5,900 nucleotides of DNA. It comes from Dethiobacter sp. (GTDB lineage: Bacteria > Bacillota > Dethiobacteria > DTU022). This document shows, piece by piece, positions 1 through 4,912 of this stretch. The stretch lies in contig JAGXSR010000079.1 of assembly GCA_018333405.1 (NCBI GenBank), positions 1 to 5,900 on the forward strand, read 5' to 3'. The notes under the pieces are model-generated. The model was given only the letters and a program-made list of their open reading frames with translations. It was not told the origin of the DNA and did not search any database. The first letter of the stretch is position 1. Each line of letters starts with the position of its first letter. The position numbers and the translations under genes were made by a program.

Positions 1-463
1 CGGTGAACCGCTCCAGGCTCTCTTTAAAAAAGCTTAGCTCGCGCTGAAAAAAGCGCTGCGCTTGGAGCGAGACCTGGTGCGGCACATTGAACAGCCGGGA
101 ATAGGCCGTCGGTCGGTAATAGCTCCAAATGCCGTAAAGGCGCTGCACCATGTCGCAGCTGTGGGAGATGACCAAACCGTCTAAAAAGTCGTAGCGATCT
201 TTGGCCGCCTGAGCCAGGATATTGCGCACATAAGAGCAGCCGTATGGCTCCATGTAGGCGTCCGCTTCGGCGGTGGCCTCCCCCGGGCGTCCGGTAATGC
301 GGTAAGGGATTGCCCCGGCTGCGCTGATTATCTCCGGCGGCGCAAAGCAGCAGAGGTAGCCGATCACCGGTTTTCCGGTCGCCCTTTTCCTCTCCCGGAT
401 CAGCTCCTCCCGGTTTGAGGCTATATACCTGGCCCGGGCCAATCCGCGCAGTTCATTCACCAT
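1..463 (-). CDS. 2-hydroxyacyl-CoA dehydratase / benzoyl-CoA reductase family subunit (HgdB/BcrC-like), partial
   Basis: This is the N-terminal 154 residues of a protein whose 3' end lies beyond the left edge. Seen: near residue 31 the motif GKPVIGYLCCFAPPEII, then SAAGAIPYRITG, then EPYGCSYVRN with Cys76, then SHSCDMVQRLYGIW with Cys103. Family knowledge: this order is typical of COG1775 proteins such as HgdB, HadC and BcrC, and the two cysteines match positions that ligate a [4Fe-4S] cluster. Such subunits pair with a paralogous partner to eliminate water from (R)-2-hydroxyacyl-CoA, or to reduce an aromatic acyl-CoA, after one-electron activation by a separate ATP-driven protein. The partner is encoded 79 nt upstream in the same operon. 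The ATG at 463 is chosen because AAGGAG (473-478, minus strand) lies 9 nt before it. No activator ATPase is visible; it may lie off the left edge. Substrate unknown. The cytoplasmic location is inferred from the lack of a signal peptide. Confidence 0.86.
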   Translation of the reverse strand, partial: MVNELRGLARARYIASNREELIRERKRATGKPVIGYLCCFAPPEIISAAGAIPYRITGRPGEATAEADAYMEPYGCSYVRNILAQAAKDRYDFLDGLVISHSCDMVQRLYGIWSYYRPTAYSRLFNVPHQVSLQAQRFFQRELSFFKESLERFT

Positions 464-480
464 GTTTAATCTCTCCTTAG

Positions 481-516
481 CCGCCCGGCAAAATTATTCT
501 TAAAATTATGGGGCGG
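481..516 (-). promoter_or_regulatory. Possible intercistronic stem before the downstream dehydratase subunit
   Basis: CCGCCC (481-486) and GGGCGG (511-516) are perfect 6-nt inverted arms around a 24-nt AT-rich loop. On the minus-strand transcript the second arm ends two nucleotides before the AAGGAG ribosome binding site of the gene starting at 463. There is no following T-tract, so a terminator is unlikely. It could stabilise the mRNA or modulate translation of the second subunit. The loop is long and the stem short, so this is a weak call. Confidence 0.25.
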
Positions 517-524
517 GAAATATG

Positions 525-539
525 TTTAAGGTTACTTAA
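525..539 (-). repeat. 15-nt repeat, copy 1 (TTAAGTAACCTTAAA)
   Basis: Read on the minus strand, this 15-mer begins three nucleotides after the TAA stop of the upstream dehydratase subunit. An identical copy lies at 3032-3046 on the plus strand, 16 nt after the hisG stop. The core TTAAG-TAAC-CTTAA is a 5-bp inverted repeat with a 4-nt centre. Both copies have the same orientation relative to the gene they follow. Function unknown. Confidence 0.5.
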
Positions 540-542
540 AGA

Positions 543-1877
543 TTAAGCTCGTTCTTGTTTGGCTTTCTCCGCGGTTTCGAGGAAAGCGTGCAGCCGGGTC
601 TTAATCTGGGCGTCCGACCATAGCCTCGGGTCAGCCATGTCGCTTTCAAAGATCAGGGAAGGGATCCCCAATTCCGCCAGGCGGTTTTTAGTATGCACTT
701 CCCCGAAGGATACGGCCCTGCAGGAGCGGGTCAGGTGCATTACCGCACCGTCCAGGCTGTAATCGCGGACCACTTCGTCTAAAAGCCTGCTTCCGTAAAA
801 ACCGCCGAATACAGCCGGGTTGCATAACTCCGGCATCACTTCCGCGCCGTAGTCGTGCATACGCACCGCCCGCTGCCAGGTGCGCTGAACCAGGGCTTCC
901 AGCGGATCCTTCAGCTCGACCTCAAAGCAGTCGCCCACATTATAGGTGGATTCCAGGGGAAAGACCGCACCCAGCGATTCCAAATAGTTAAAGAGGCCAA
1001 GATTAAACCAGGGCGGCAAACCGAACCAGACCAGGCGCAGTTTTTCGTGGTCGGCGATGCCGATTTTGTTGTCGACGCGGGCCTTGACTTCGTGGTACAT
1101 CTCCCGGTAAAAATCCACCGCTTCTTCTTCGCCGACCATGTACATCTGCGGGATGATGGCGGAAAAATAATCGGTAGAGCCCATGGGACAGGGGATCGCC
1201 TGGCGCAGGGCCAAAGTATCACGCCAGTAGGTCAGCGCTTCTGTCGAAAGCTCCATGATCCGGCGCAGCCGATCAAGTTCCAGTTTTTTGCCCGTATGTT
1301 TTTCCAGGAATTCTACCTGCGCATGGAGGTCTTCGCGCAACAGCTGCTTGTAATGAGCCTCTATGCGCGGATCATGCGGATCCACATCCCAGGGCGGGGC
1401 CAGAGGGTCGCTGCTGTAAACAGGCACATCAAAATAGCGGGTGGCAATCGATTGGAACCATTTCCAGCGGGGTTCGCAGATAAACCCGGAGCCTAAAAGC
1501 ATGGACGGGACACCCATCCCGCCGGGCAGGGGGCATTCAGCGGGGACCTCCCCCGCTTCGATGAATAGTTTGCAGTAGCCCATGGTATTGGTGACGTAGG
1601 AGCAGAGCTCCTGCGAATAGCCTTCCCTTTCCGCCACCTCGATGAACTGCGGCGCCACCAGGCGGCTGGCACAGATAGTGCCGAAATTTTCGGGCCATTC
1701 CCAGAGCAGATCGAAAGCTTTAAGCAGCTCGGGTGGAACTCCGACCATGCACCAGGCCAGGGGCTCGTTGCTAAACTTTCTTTCCATCATGCGCATAAAA
1801 AAGCGGGGCAACATCTCCTTCATTTTTTGGGTGGTTTCCAAGTGACGCCTGGCCCGGCTCATTTCACTGGTAGACAT
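543..1877 (-). CDS. 2-hydroxyacyl-CoA dehydratase / benzoyl-CoA reductase family subunit (HgdA/BcrB-like)
   Basis: This 444-residue protein has the size and motif order of the larger subunit of 2-hydroxyacyl-CoA dehydratases and class I benzoyl-CoA reductases. Seen: PLAWCMVGVPPELL near residue 39, WPENFG near 61, ELCSYVTNTMGYC with Cys92, GFICEPRWKWFQ with Cys134, and near the C-terminus DGAVMHLTRSCRAVSFGE with Cys386, then GIPSLIFESDMADPR. Family knowledge: three such cysteines ligate the [4Fe-4S] cluster, and the C-terminal segment resembles BcrB and related dehydratases. It is expected to form a heterodimer with the product of the gene at 1-463 and to need an ATP-dependent activase. The start at 1877 is preceded by AAGGAGG with 9-nt spacing. 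The frame extends 28 codons further to a TTG at 1961, but that start has no ribosome binding site and would add a stretch unlike the family. The substrate (aliphatic hydroxyacyl-CoA or aromatic) cannot be decided from the sequence alone. Confidence 0.88.
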   Translation of the reverse strand: MSTSEMSRARRHLETTQKMKEMLPRFFMRMMERKFSNEPLAWCMVGVPPELLKAFDLLWEWPENFGTICASRLVAPQFIEVAEREGYSQELCSYVTNTMGYCKLFIEAGEVPAECPLPGGMGVPSMLLGSGFICEPRWKWFQSIATRYFDVPVYSSDPLAPPWDVDPHDPRIEAHYKQLLREDLHAQVEFLEKHTGKKLELDRLRRIMELSTEALTYWRDTLALRQAIPCPMGSTDYFSAIIPQMYMVGEEEAVDFYREMYHEVKARVDNKIGIADHEKLRLVWFGLPPWFNLGLFNYLESLGAVFPLESTYNVGDCFEVELKDPLEALVQRTWQRAVRMHDYGAEVMPELCNPAVFGGFYGSRLLDEVVRDYSLDGAVMHLTRSCRAVSFGEVHTKNRLAELGIPSLIFESDMADPRLWSDAQIKTRLHAFLETAEKAKQERA

Positions 1878-1886
1878 AGACCCTTG

Positions 1887-1893
1887 CCTCCTT
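1887..1893 (-). promoter_or_regulatory. Ribosome binding site deciding the start at 1877
   Basis: AAGGAGG on the minus strand lies 9 nt upstream of the ATG at 1877, a near-perfect Shine-Dalgarno. It is preceded by a run of seven T. The flanking CCCTT (1899-1903 read on the minus strand) and AAGGG (1881-1885) could pair, leaving this site in a 13-nt loop. Confidence 0.8.
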
Positions 1894-1923
1894 AAAAAAA
1901 GGGCTTTCCCGTATGCAGGTTTT

Positions 1924-1952
1924 AAGAATAAGCGGAATAATTGATTATTCTT
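1924..1952. repeat. Inverted repeat in the dehydratase operon leader (possible operator)
   Basis: AAGAATAA (1924-1931) and TTATTCTT (1945-1952) are perfect 8-nt inverted arms separated by 13 nt. They sit 47-75 nt upstream of the ATG at 1877, in the divergent region between the dehydratase operon and hisG. The centre-to-centre distance is 21 nt, about two helical turns, which is compatible with a dimeric regulator. The arms are AT-rich and no clear promoter could be placed relative to them, so function is inference. Confidence 0.35.
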
Positions 1953-2056
1953 GATAAACAAAAATAATCCTGCCGCATTTCCAATTCTGAATTCTTGCGG
2001 ATCGCCGCGGTTGTTGTTTCAACTCCTTTAGTGCTCCTGCTGTGCGGACGGCGGGT

Positions 2057-2085
2057 TTGCGCATACGGCCAAAATAGTGTATCCT
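2057..2085 (+). promoter_or_regulatory. Weak candidate promoter for hisG
   Basis: TTGCGC (2057-2062) and TATCCT (2080-2085) are separated by 17 nt, giving partial matches to sigma-A -35 and -10 boxes. It lies about 60 nt upstream of the hisG start in the divergent intergenic region. No T-box, riboswitch or leader-peptide attenuator was recognised between 1962 and 2142, although histidine genes are often controlled that way. Confidence 0.27.
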
Positions 2086-2130
2086 GAAGCCAGACCAGTA
2101 AGGCGTGCTTTTGGAATTTGGCATTCAGAA

Positions 2131-2136
2131 GGGGAG
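2131..2136 (+). promoter_or_regulatory. Ribosome binding site deciding the hisG start
   Basis: GGGGAG directly abuts the ATG at 2137, which leaves no spacing for that codon. It lies 6 nt before the in-frame TTG at 2143, which is a functional distance. This favours TTG as the start codon. Confidence 0.55.
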
Positions 2137-2142
2137 ATGATC

Positions 2143-3015
2143 TTGAGGAAACTCAAACTGGGCTTACCCGCGGGCAGCCTGCAGGAATCGACTATGGAAA
2201 TGTTTAAGAAAGCCGGCTACAATATCAGTATCGGGGAGCGATCATACTATCCGCATATCGATGATGAAGAGATCGAGTGTATATTGATGCGGGCCCAGGA
2301 GATTCCCAAATATGTAGAGGACGCGGTTTTAGACGCCGGCTTAACCGGCAAAGATTGGATCAACGAGAGCGGCGCCCGGGTGGAAGAAATAGCCGAACTG
2401 GTTTATTCCAAGCGCGGCCTGCGCCCGGTGCGCCTGGTTCTGGCTGTTCCGGAAAATTCAGACATCAAAAGCATATCCGATCTGCAGGGAAAACGTATCG
2501 CTACGGAGCTGGTGGAATCCACCCGCCGCTACCTGCAGGAAAACGGCATCCAGGCTGCCGTTTCTTTTTCCTGGGGCGCTACGGAGGTAAAGCCGCCGCT
2601 GTTGGCTGACGCCATCGCTGAGCTGACGGAAACCGGACGCTCATTAAAAGCGAATCACCTGCGGATTATTGATACGATCCTGGTTTCTACTCCCCGCATG
2701 ATCATGAACCGGGAGAGCCGGCAGGACAGCTGGAAGCGGAAAAAAGTCGACAATATGGTTACTCTGCTCAAAGGGGCGCTTTTGGCCGAACAGAAAGTAA
2801 TGCTTAAACTGAATGTGCATACCGAAAACTTAAGCAAAGTGATCGCCTTGCTGCCGGCCCTGCGCAAGCCGACGATTTCAAACTTGTGTGAAGATAACTG
2901 GGTGGCTATAGAAAGCGTAGTGGATGAAAAGATTGTGCGGGAGCTGATCTGCAGGCTTAAAGATGCCGGAGGCGAGGGGATTCTCGAATTTCCGCTGAAC
3001 AAGATCATCCCTTAA
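2143..3015 (+). CDS. hisG: ATP phosphoribosyltransferase, long form with regulatory domain (HisG)
   Basis: HisG catalyses the first step of histidine biosynthesis, joining ATP and PRPP to give phosphoribosyl-ATP, in the cytoplasm. Seen in 290 residues: the N-terminal motif KLGLPAGSLQ at 5-14, DAGLTGKDW at 64-72, LVYSKRGLRPVRLVLAVP at 87-103, the PRPP-site region GATEVKPPLLADAIAELTETG at 145-165, and a C-terminal domain from about 205 with LPALRKPTISNL, WVAIESVV and a terminal EGILEFPLNKIIP. Family knowledge: that C-terminal ACT-like domain marks the long form, which binds histidine for feedback inhibition and does not need HisZ. TTG at 2143 is preferred by ribosome-binding-site spacing; ATG at 2137 would add two residues and GTG at 2077 would add 22 residues unlike the family. 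Odd points: no other his gene is adjacent, and residue 10 is Ala where many homologues have Lys (PKGSL/PKGRL). No clear terminator follows. Confidence 0.94.
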   Translation: MRKLKLGLPAGSLQESTMEMFKKAGYNISIGERSYYPHIDDEEIECILMRAQEIPKYVEDAVLDAGLTGKDWINESGARVEEIAELVYSKRGLRPVRLVLAVPENSDIKSISDLQGKRIATELVESTRRYLQENGIQAAVSFSWGATEVKPPLLADAIAELTETGRSLKANHLRIIDTILVSTPRMIMNRESRQDSWKRKKVDNMVTLLKGALLAEQKVMLKLNVHTENLSKVIALLPALRKPTISNLCEDNWVAIESVVDEKIVRELICRLKDAGGEGILEFPLNKIIP

Positions 3016-3031
3016 ACGTTTGATAAAGCAA

Positions 3032-3046
3032 TTAAGTAACCTTAAA
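3032..3046 (+). repeat. 15-nt repeat, copy 2 (TTAAGTAACCTTAAA)
   Basis: This copy is identical to the minus-strand copy at 525-539 and lies 16 nt after the hisG stop. The heptamer CCTTAAA within it recurs at 3010-3016 (overlapping the hisG stop) and 3053-3059, so this stretch holds three copies of the heptamer in 50 nt. Function unknown; there is no GC-rich stem or T-tract to make it an intrinsic terminator. Confidence 0.5.
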
Positions 3047-3113
3047 TCGCGGCCTTAAACCCTGAACAGATACGTTTTTCCAGTAGCATTAAAGATTGAC
3101 CAGAGATTATAAG

Positions 3114-3141
3114 TTGACCTTCCGCGGCATCGTGTTATAAT
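3114..3141 (+). promoter_or_regulatory. Sigma-A-type promoter for the isomerase-GerMN unit
   Basis: TTGACC (3114-3119, five of six matches to the -35 consensus) and a perfect TATAAT (3136-3141) are separated by 16 nt. Transcription would begin near 3148, giving a leader of roughly 88 nt before the ATG at 3236. A second TTGACC lies 18 nt upstream at 3096-3101 but has no -10 box at a usable distance. This is the best promoter in the window. Confidence 0.8.
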
Positions 3142-3197
3142 AAACAGGGCGACGGAATCTATTTTATTTGTCGGGCTTTTTAATAGCGCACGAAGAT

Positions 3198-3215
3198 TAA
3201 ACGCAATGGCGTTTA
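3198..3215 (+). promoter_or_regulatory. Leader hairpin upstream of the isomerase ribosome binding site
   Basis: TAAACGC (3198-3204) and GCGTTTA (3209-3215) form a perfect 7-bp stem with an AATG loop, extendable by a G-U pair. It ends 8 nt before GAGGTGG (3224-3230), the ribosome binding site of the gene at 3236. No T-tract follows, so it is not a terminator. It may protect the 5' end or tune translation. Confidence 0.45.
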
Positions 3216-3235
3216 GAACAGAAGAGGTGGGTTAA

Positions 3236-4144
3236 ATGGATAACGAGAAGGGAATTCGCGGCTTTATTCAATCCAAAATAAAAATGCATTGCCTGGTGTC
3301 GGCTTTATTATTGATTGTATTGGTCGGAGCGCTGACCATGTTTCTGCTCAGGCGCGATCCGGCGGTGGCTACCGTGAATGGAGAAAAGATTACCAAAAGC
3401 GAGCTTTACGCGGCCATGTACACCCAGGTCGGGGAAGAAGCCTTAGACAATCTGATTACCAGATTGCTGATTGTGCAGGAAGGAACAAGACTAGGCCTTT
3501 CCGTTACAGAGGCGGAGATTGACGATGATATACAAAAGATTATTCAGGAAAGTTTTGCGGGCATGGAAGATCAATTCCAGCAGGCTTTGGAACAATACGG
3601 GGTTTCTTTGGAAACGGTGCGCAGCGATATCAGGGTAAATCTGATGGCTCGTAAAATAGCCGAGCAACAGGTCAGTCTATCCGACCAGCAGCTGGAAGAG
3701 TATTTTAACGCCAACCAGTCGGAATTCAACATTCCCGACGAAGCGGAAGCGCGCCATATACTCGTGGATAGCATGGAAGAAGCAAATGAAATTATCGATC
3801 TGCTGAACCAGGGCTCGGATTTTGCCGGGCTGGCTAAAGAGCGCTCCCAAGATCCCGGTTCGAAAGATCAAGGCGGTAACCTGGGCTTCTTTAAACCGGG
3901 GGTCATGGTTCCGGAATTTGATGAGGCGGTCTTCTCTATGGAAATCGGGCAGATCAGCGAGCCTGTAGAAACAATGCACGGTTTTCATATTATTGAACTG
4001 CTGGATAAGAAAAGCGGCCGGGTGGTCACCTTTGCCGAAGTCAAAGAGGCTGTTCGCGAGTCGATGACTGAGCAGCAAGTGAGCCGTTTAATGCAGGAGC
4101 TGTTTGCCCGACTGCGCGAGGAAGCTGAAATCGTTTATTACTAA
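3236..4144 (+). CDS. Membrane-anchored parvulin-type peptidyl-prolyl isomerase (PrsA/SurA-like)
   Basis: This 302-residue protein is a predicted extracytoplasmic foldase that isomerises prolyl bonds in exported proteins. Seen: a short basic N-terminus, one hydrophobic segment at about 20-38 followed by Arg-Arg, a SurA-N-like helical region at about 42-160 beginning AVATVNGEKITKSELY, and a parvulin rotamase domain at about 169-257. Catalytic-site landmarks are present: ARHIL with His174, GGNLGFF at 213-219, VMVPEF with Met224 and Phe228, and HGFHII with His248 and His251. A charged helix ends the protein. There is no lipobox, since the only nearby cysteine (Cys19) precedes the hydrophobic segment. 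It therefore looks like a signal-anchor protein and not a PrsA-type lipoprotein. The ATG at 3236 has GAGGTGG 5 nt upstream and its own strong promoter. The GerMN lipoprotein gene follows after 98 nt on the same strand and is probably cotranscribed. Confidence 0.92.
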   Translation: MDNEKGIRGFIQSKIKMHCLVSALLLIVLVGALTMFLLRRDPAVATVNGEKITKSELYAAMYTQVGEEALDNLITRLLIVQEGTRLGLSVTEAEIDDDIQKIIQESFAGMEDQFQQALEQYGVSLETVRSDIRVNLMARKIAEQQVSLSDQQLEEYFNANQSEFNIPDEAEARHILVDSMEEANEIIDLLNQGSDFAGLAKERSQDPGSKDQGGNLGFFKPGVMVPEFDEAVFSMEIGQISEPVETMHGFHIIELLDKKSGRVVTFAEVKEAVRESMTEQQVSRLMQELFARLREEAEIVYY

Positions 4145-4210
4145 TCGGCATAGCCAGAGGCTGAATATCGGCGGCAAAGCGGCTGGCTCAAGGTGGTTAG
4201 GGGTAGATCT

Positions 4211-4224
4211 GCCAAGCTCTTGGC
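4211..4224 (+). promoter_or_regulatory. Short hairpin just upstream of the GerMN gene ribosome binding site
   Basis: GCCAAG (4211-4216) and CTTGGC (4219-4224) are perfect inverted arms with a two-nucleotide centre; realistically this is a 5-bp stem with a GCTC loop. It ends three nucleotides before AGGAGG (4228-4233). Further up, AGCCAG and CTGGCT near 4152-4189 could form a second, looser stem. Neither has a T-tract, so read-through from the isomerase gene is expected. Confidence 0.35.
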
Positions 4225-4242
4225 GCGAGGAGGTTTTATCAG

Positions 4243-4824
4243 ATGCAAAATAAGAAAATCTCTCTTTGGTTGTGGACGCTGCTGCTGGCGCTGCTGATAA
4301 CAGTCGCGGCTGGGTGCCGTCCGGACGAAGCGGTTCTCCCTCCGGATGACGATAACAATGAGGAAACGCCGGAAGAGAGGACTATGGAGTTTGCGCTCTT
4401 TTTTGGCGAAGCGGAAGCGATCCACTCCGGCAAAGCGGGTGAATACGGTTTTGTGGCTCCGGTAACCCGGTCGGCCCCGGCAAATGAAGATCCGCTTGCC
4501 GCGGCGCTGGCCGAGCTGATTAAAGGGCCCCGTCCGGAGGACGGAGATTTTTTCAGCACACTGCCGCCTACGGCAAAAGTGTTAAGCGCGCAGCTGGAGG
4601 ATAGGACGGCCCGGATCGATTTTTCCCGTGAACTGATCAGCGACAGTCCGGGCGGCACCTTGGGCGGGACTGTTTTTATGCAATCCCTGGTTTTTACTTT
4701 AACTCAGTTTCCCGGCATAGAAAAAGTGCTGGTCCTGGTGGAAGGCGAACCCTGGTCCGACGGCCACTTTATCTGGGAAGAGCCTTTGGGACCGGCAGAT
4801 ATGGCCGTATGTCCGGGATGCTAG
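4243..4824 (+). CDS. GerMN-domain lipoprotein (GerM-like)
   Basis: This is a 193-residue exported lipoprotein. Seen: a basic start MQNKK, a hydrophobic stretch to about residue 20, and the lipobox VAAGC with Cys25 as the predicted lipidation site. An acidic linker (about 26-47, rich in Pro, Asp and Glu) is followed by a single GerMN domain at about 48-170. Landmarks are MEFALFFGEAEAI, DPLAAALAELIKGP, FFSTLPPTAKVLS, ARIDFSREL and FPGIEKVLVLVEGE. Family knowledge: GerMN domains occur in B. subtilis GerM, a two-domain sporulation/germination lipoprotein, and in other envelope proteins, so sporulation is only suggested. This protein has one domain. The C-terminus is unusual, ending in CPGC (190-193). 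AGGAGG (4228-4233) lies 9 nt before the ATG. Its place behind the prolyl isomerase suggests cotranscription and a shared location outside the membrane. No classic terminator follows. Confidence 0.88.
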   Translation: MQNKKISLWLWTLLLALLITVAAGCRPDEAVLPPDDDNNEETPEERTMEFALFFGEAEAIHSGKAGEYGFVAPVTRSAPANEDPLAAALAELIKGPRPEDGDFFSTLPPTAKVLSAQLEDRTARIDFSRELISDSPGGTLGGTVFMQSLVFTLTQFPGIEKVLVLVEGEPWSDGHFIWEEPLGPADMAVCPGC

Positions 4825-4868
4825 CCGGTGTAAGGTCAAGGGAACGTATTTCACCTGTCTTGCGGCTA
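4822..4868. other. Weak hairpin between convergent genes
   Basis: TAGCCG (4822-4827, starting at the GerMN stop codon) and CGGCTA (4863-4868) are 6-nt inverted arms around a 35-nt loop that can form a little further pairing (AGGT with ACCT). It sits between the convergent GerMN and MscS genes and would be symmetrical for both transcripts. Neither strand has a clean T-tract directly after it, so calling it a bidirectional terminator would be speculative. Confidence 0.2.
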
Positions 4869-4912
4869 TTGAGCAAATAAAGTGATTAAAGAGATAAAGA
4901 AGCACCCTTTGG

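Noticed and set aside
855..1496. 213-codon open frame on the plus strand
   Set aside because: It lies entirely antisense to the well-supported dehydratase subunit, has no recognisable domain or convincing ribosome binding site, and its composition is what an antisense frame of a GC-biased gene gives.
1881..1909. Terminator-like GGG-AAAG-CCC followed by seven T on the minus strand before the dehydratase operon
   Set aside because: Only a 3-bp stem, and the T-run merges into the ribosome binding site; too weak to terminate transcription.
1878..1961. 28-codon N-terminal extension of the dehydratase subunit from TTG 1961
   Set aside because: No ribosome binding site at 1961, whereas AAGGAGG sits 9 nt before ATG 1877; the extension overlaps the inverted repeat and is not family-like.
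1962..2136. T-box or attenuator leader for hisG
   Set aside because: No T-box core (AGGGTGGNACCGCG type), no His-rich leader peptide and no terminator stem with a T-tract were found.
3677..4078. 133-codon minus-strand frame over the isomerase gene
   Set aside because: Antisense shadow of the parvulin domain; no motif of its own.
3739..4419. 13-nt direct repeat CGAAGCGGAAGCG at 3739-3751 and 4407-4419
   Set aside because: Both copies are inside coding regions and encode Glu-Ala runs in the same frame; best explained by codon preference.
4239..4658. 139-codon minus-strand frame over the GerMN gene
   Set aside because: Ser/Ala-rich low-complexity translation, antisense to a gene with a clear lipobox, domain and ribosome binding site.
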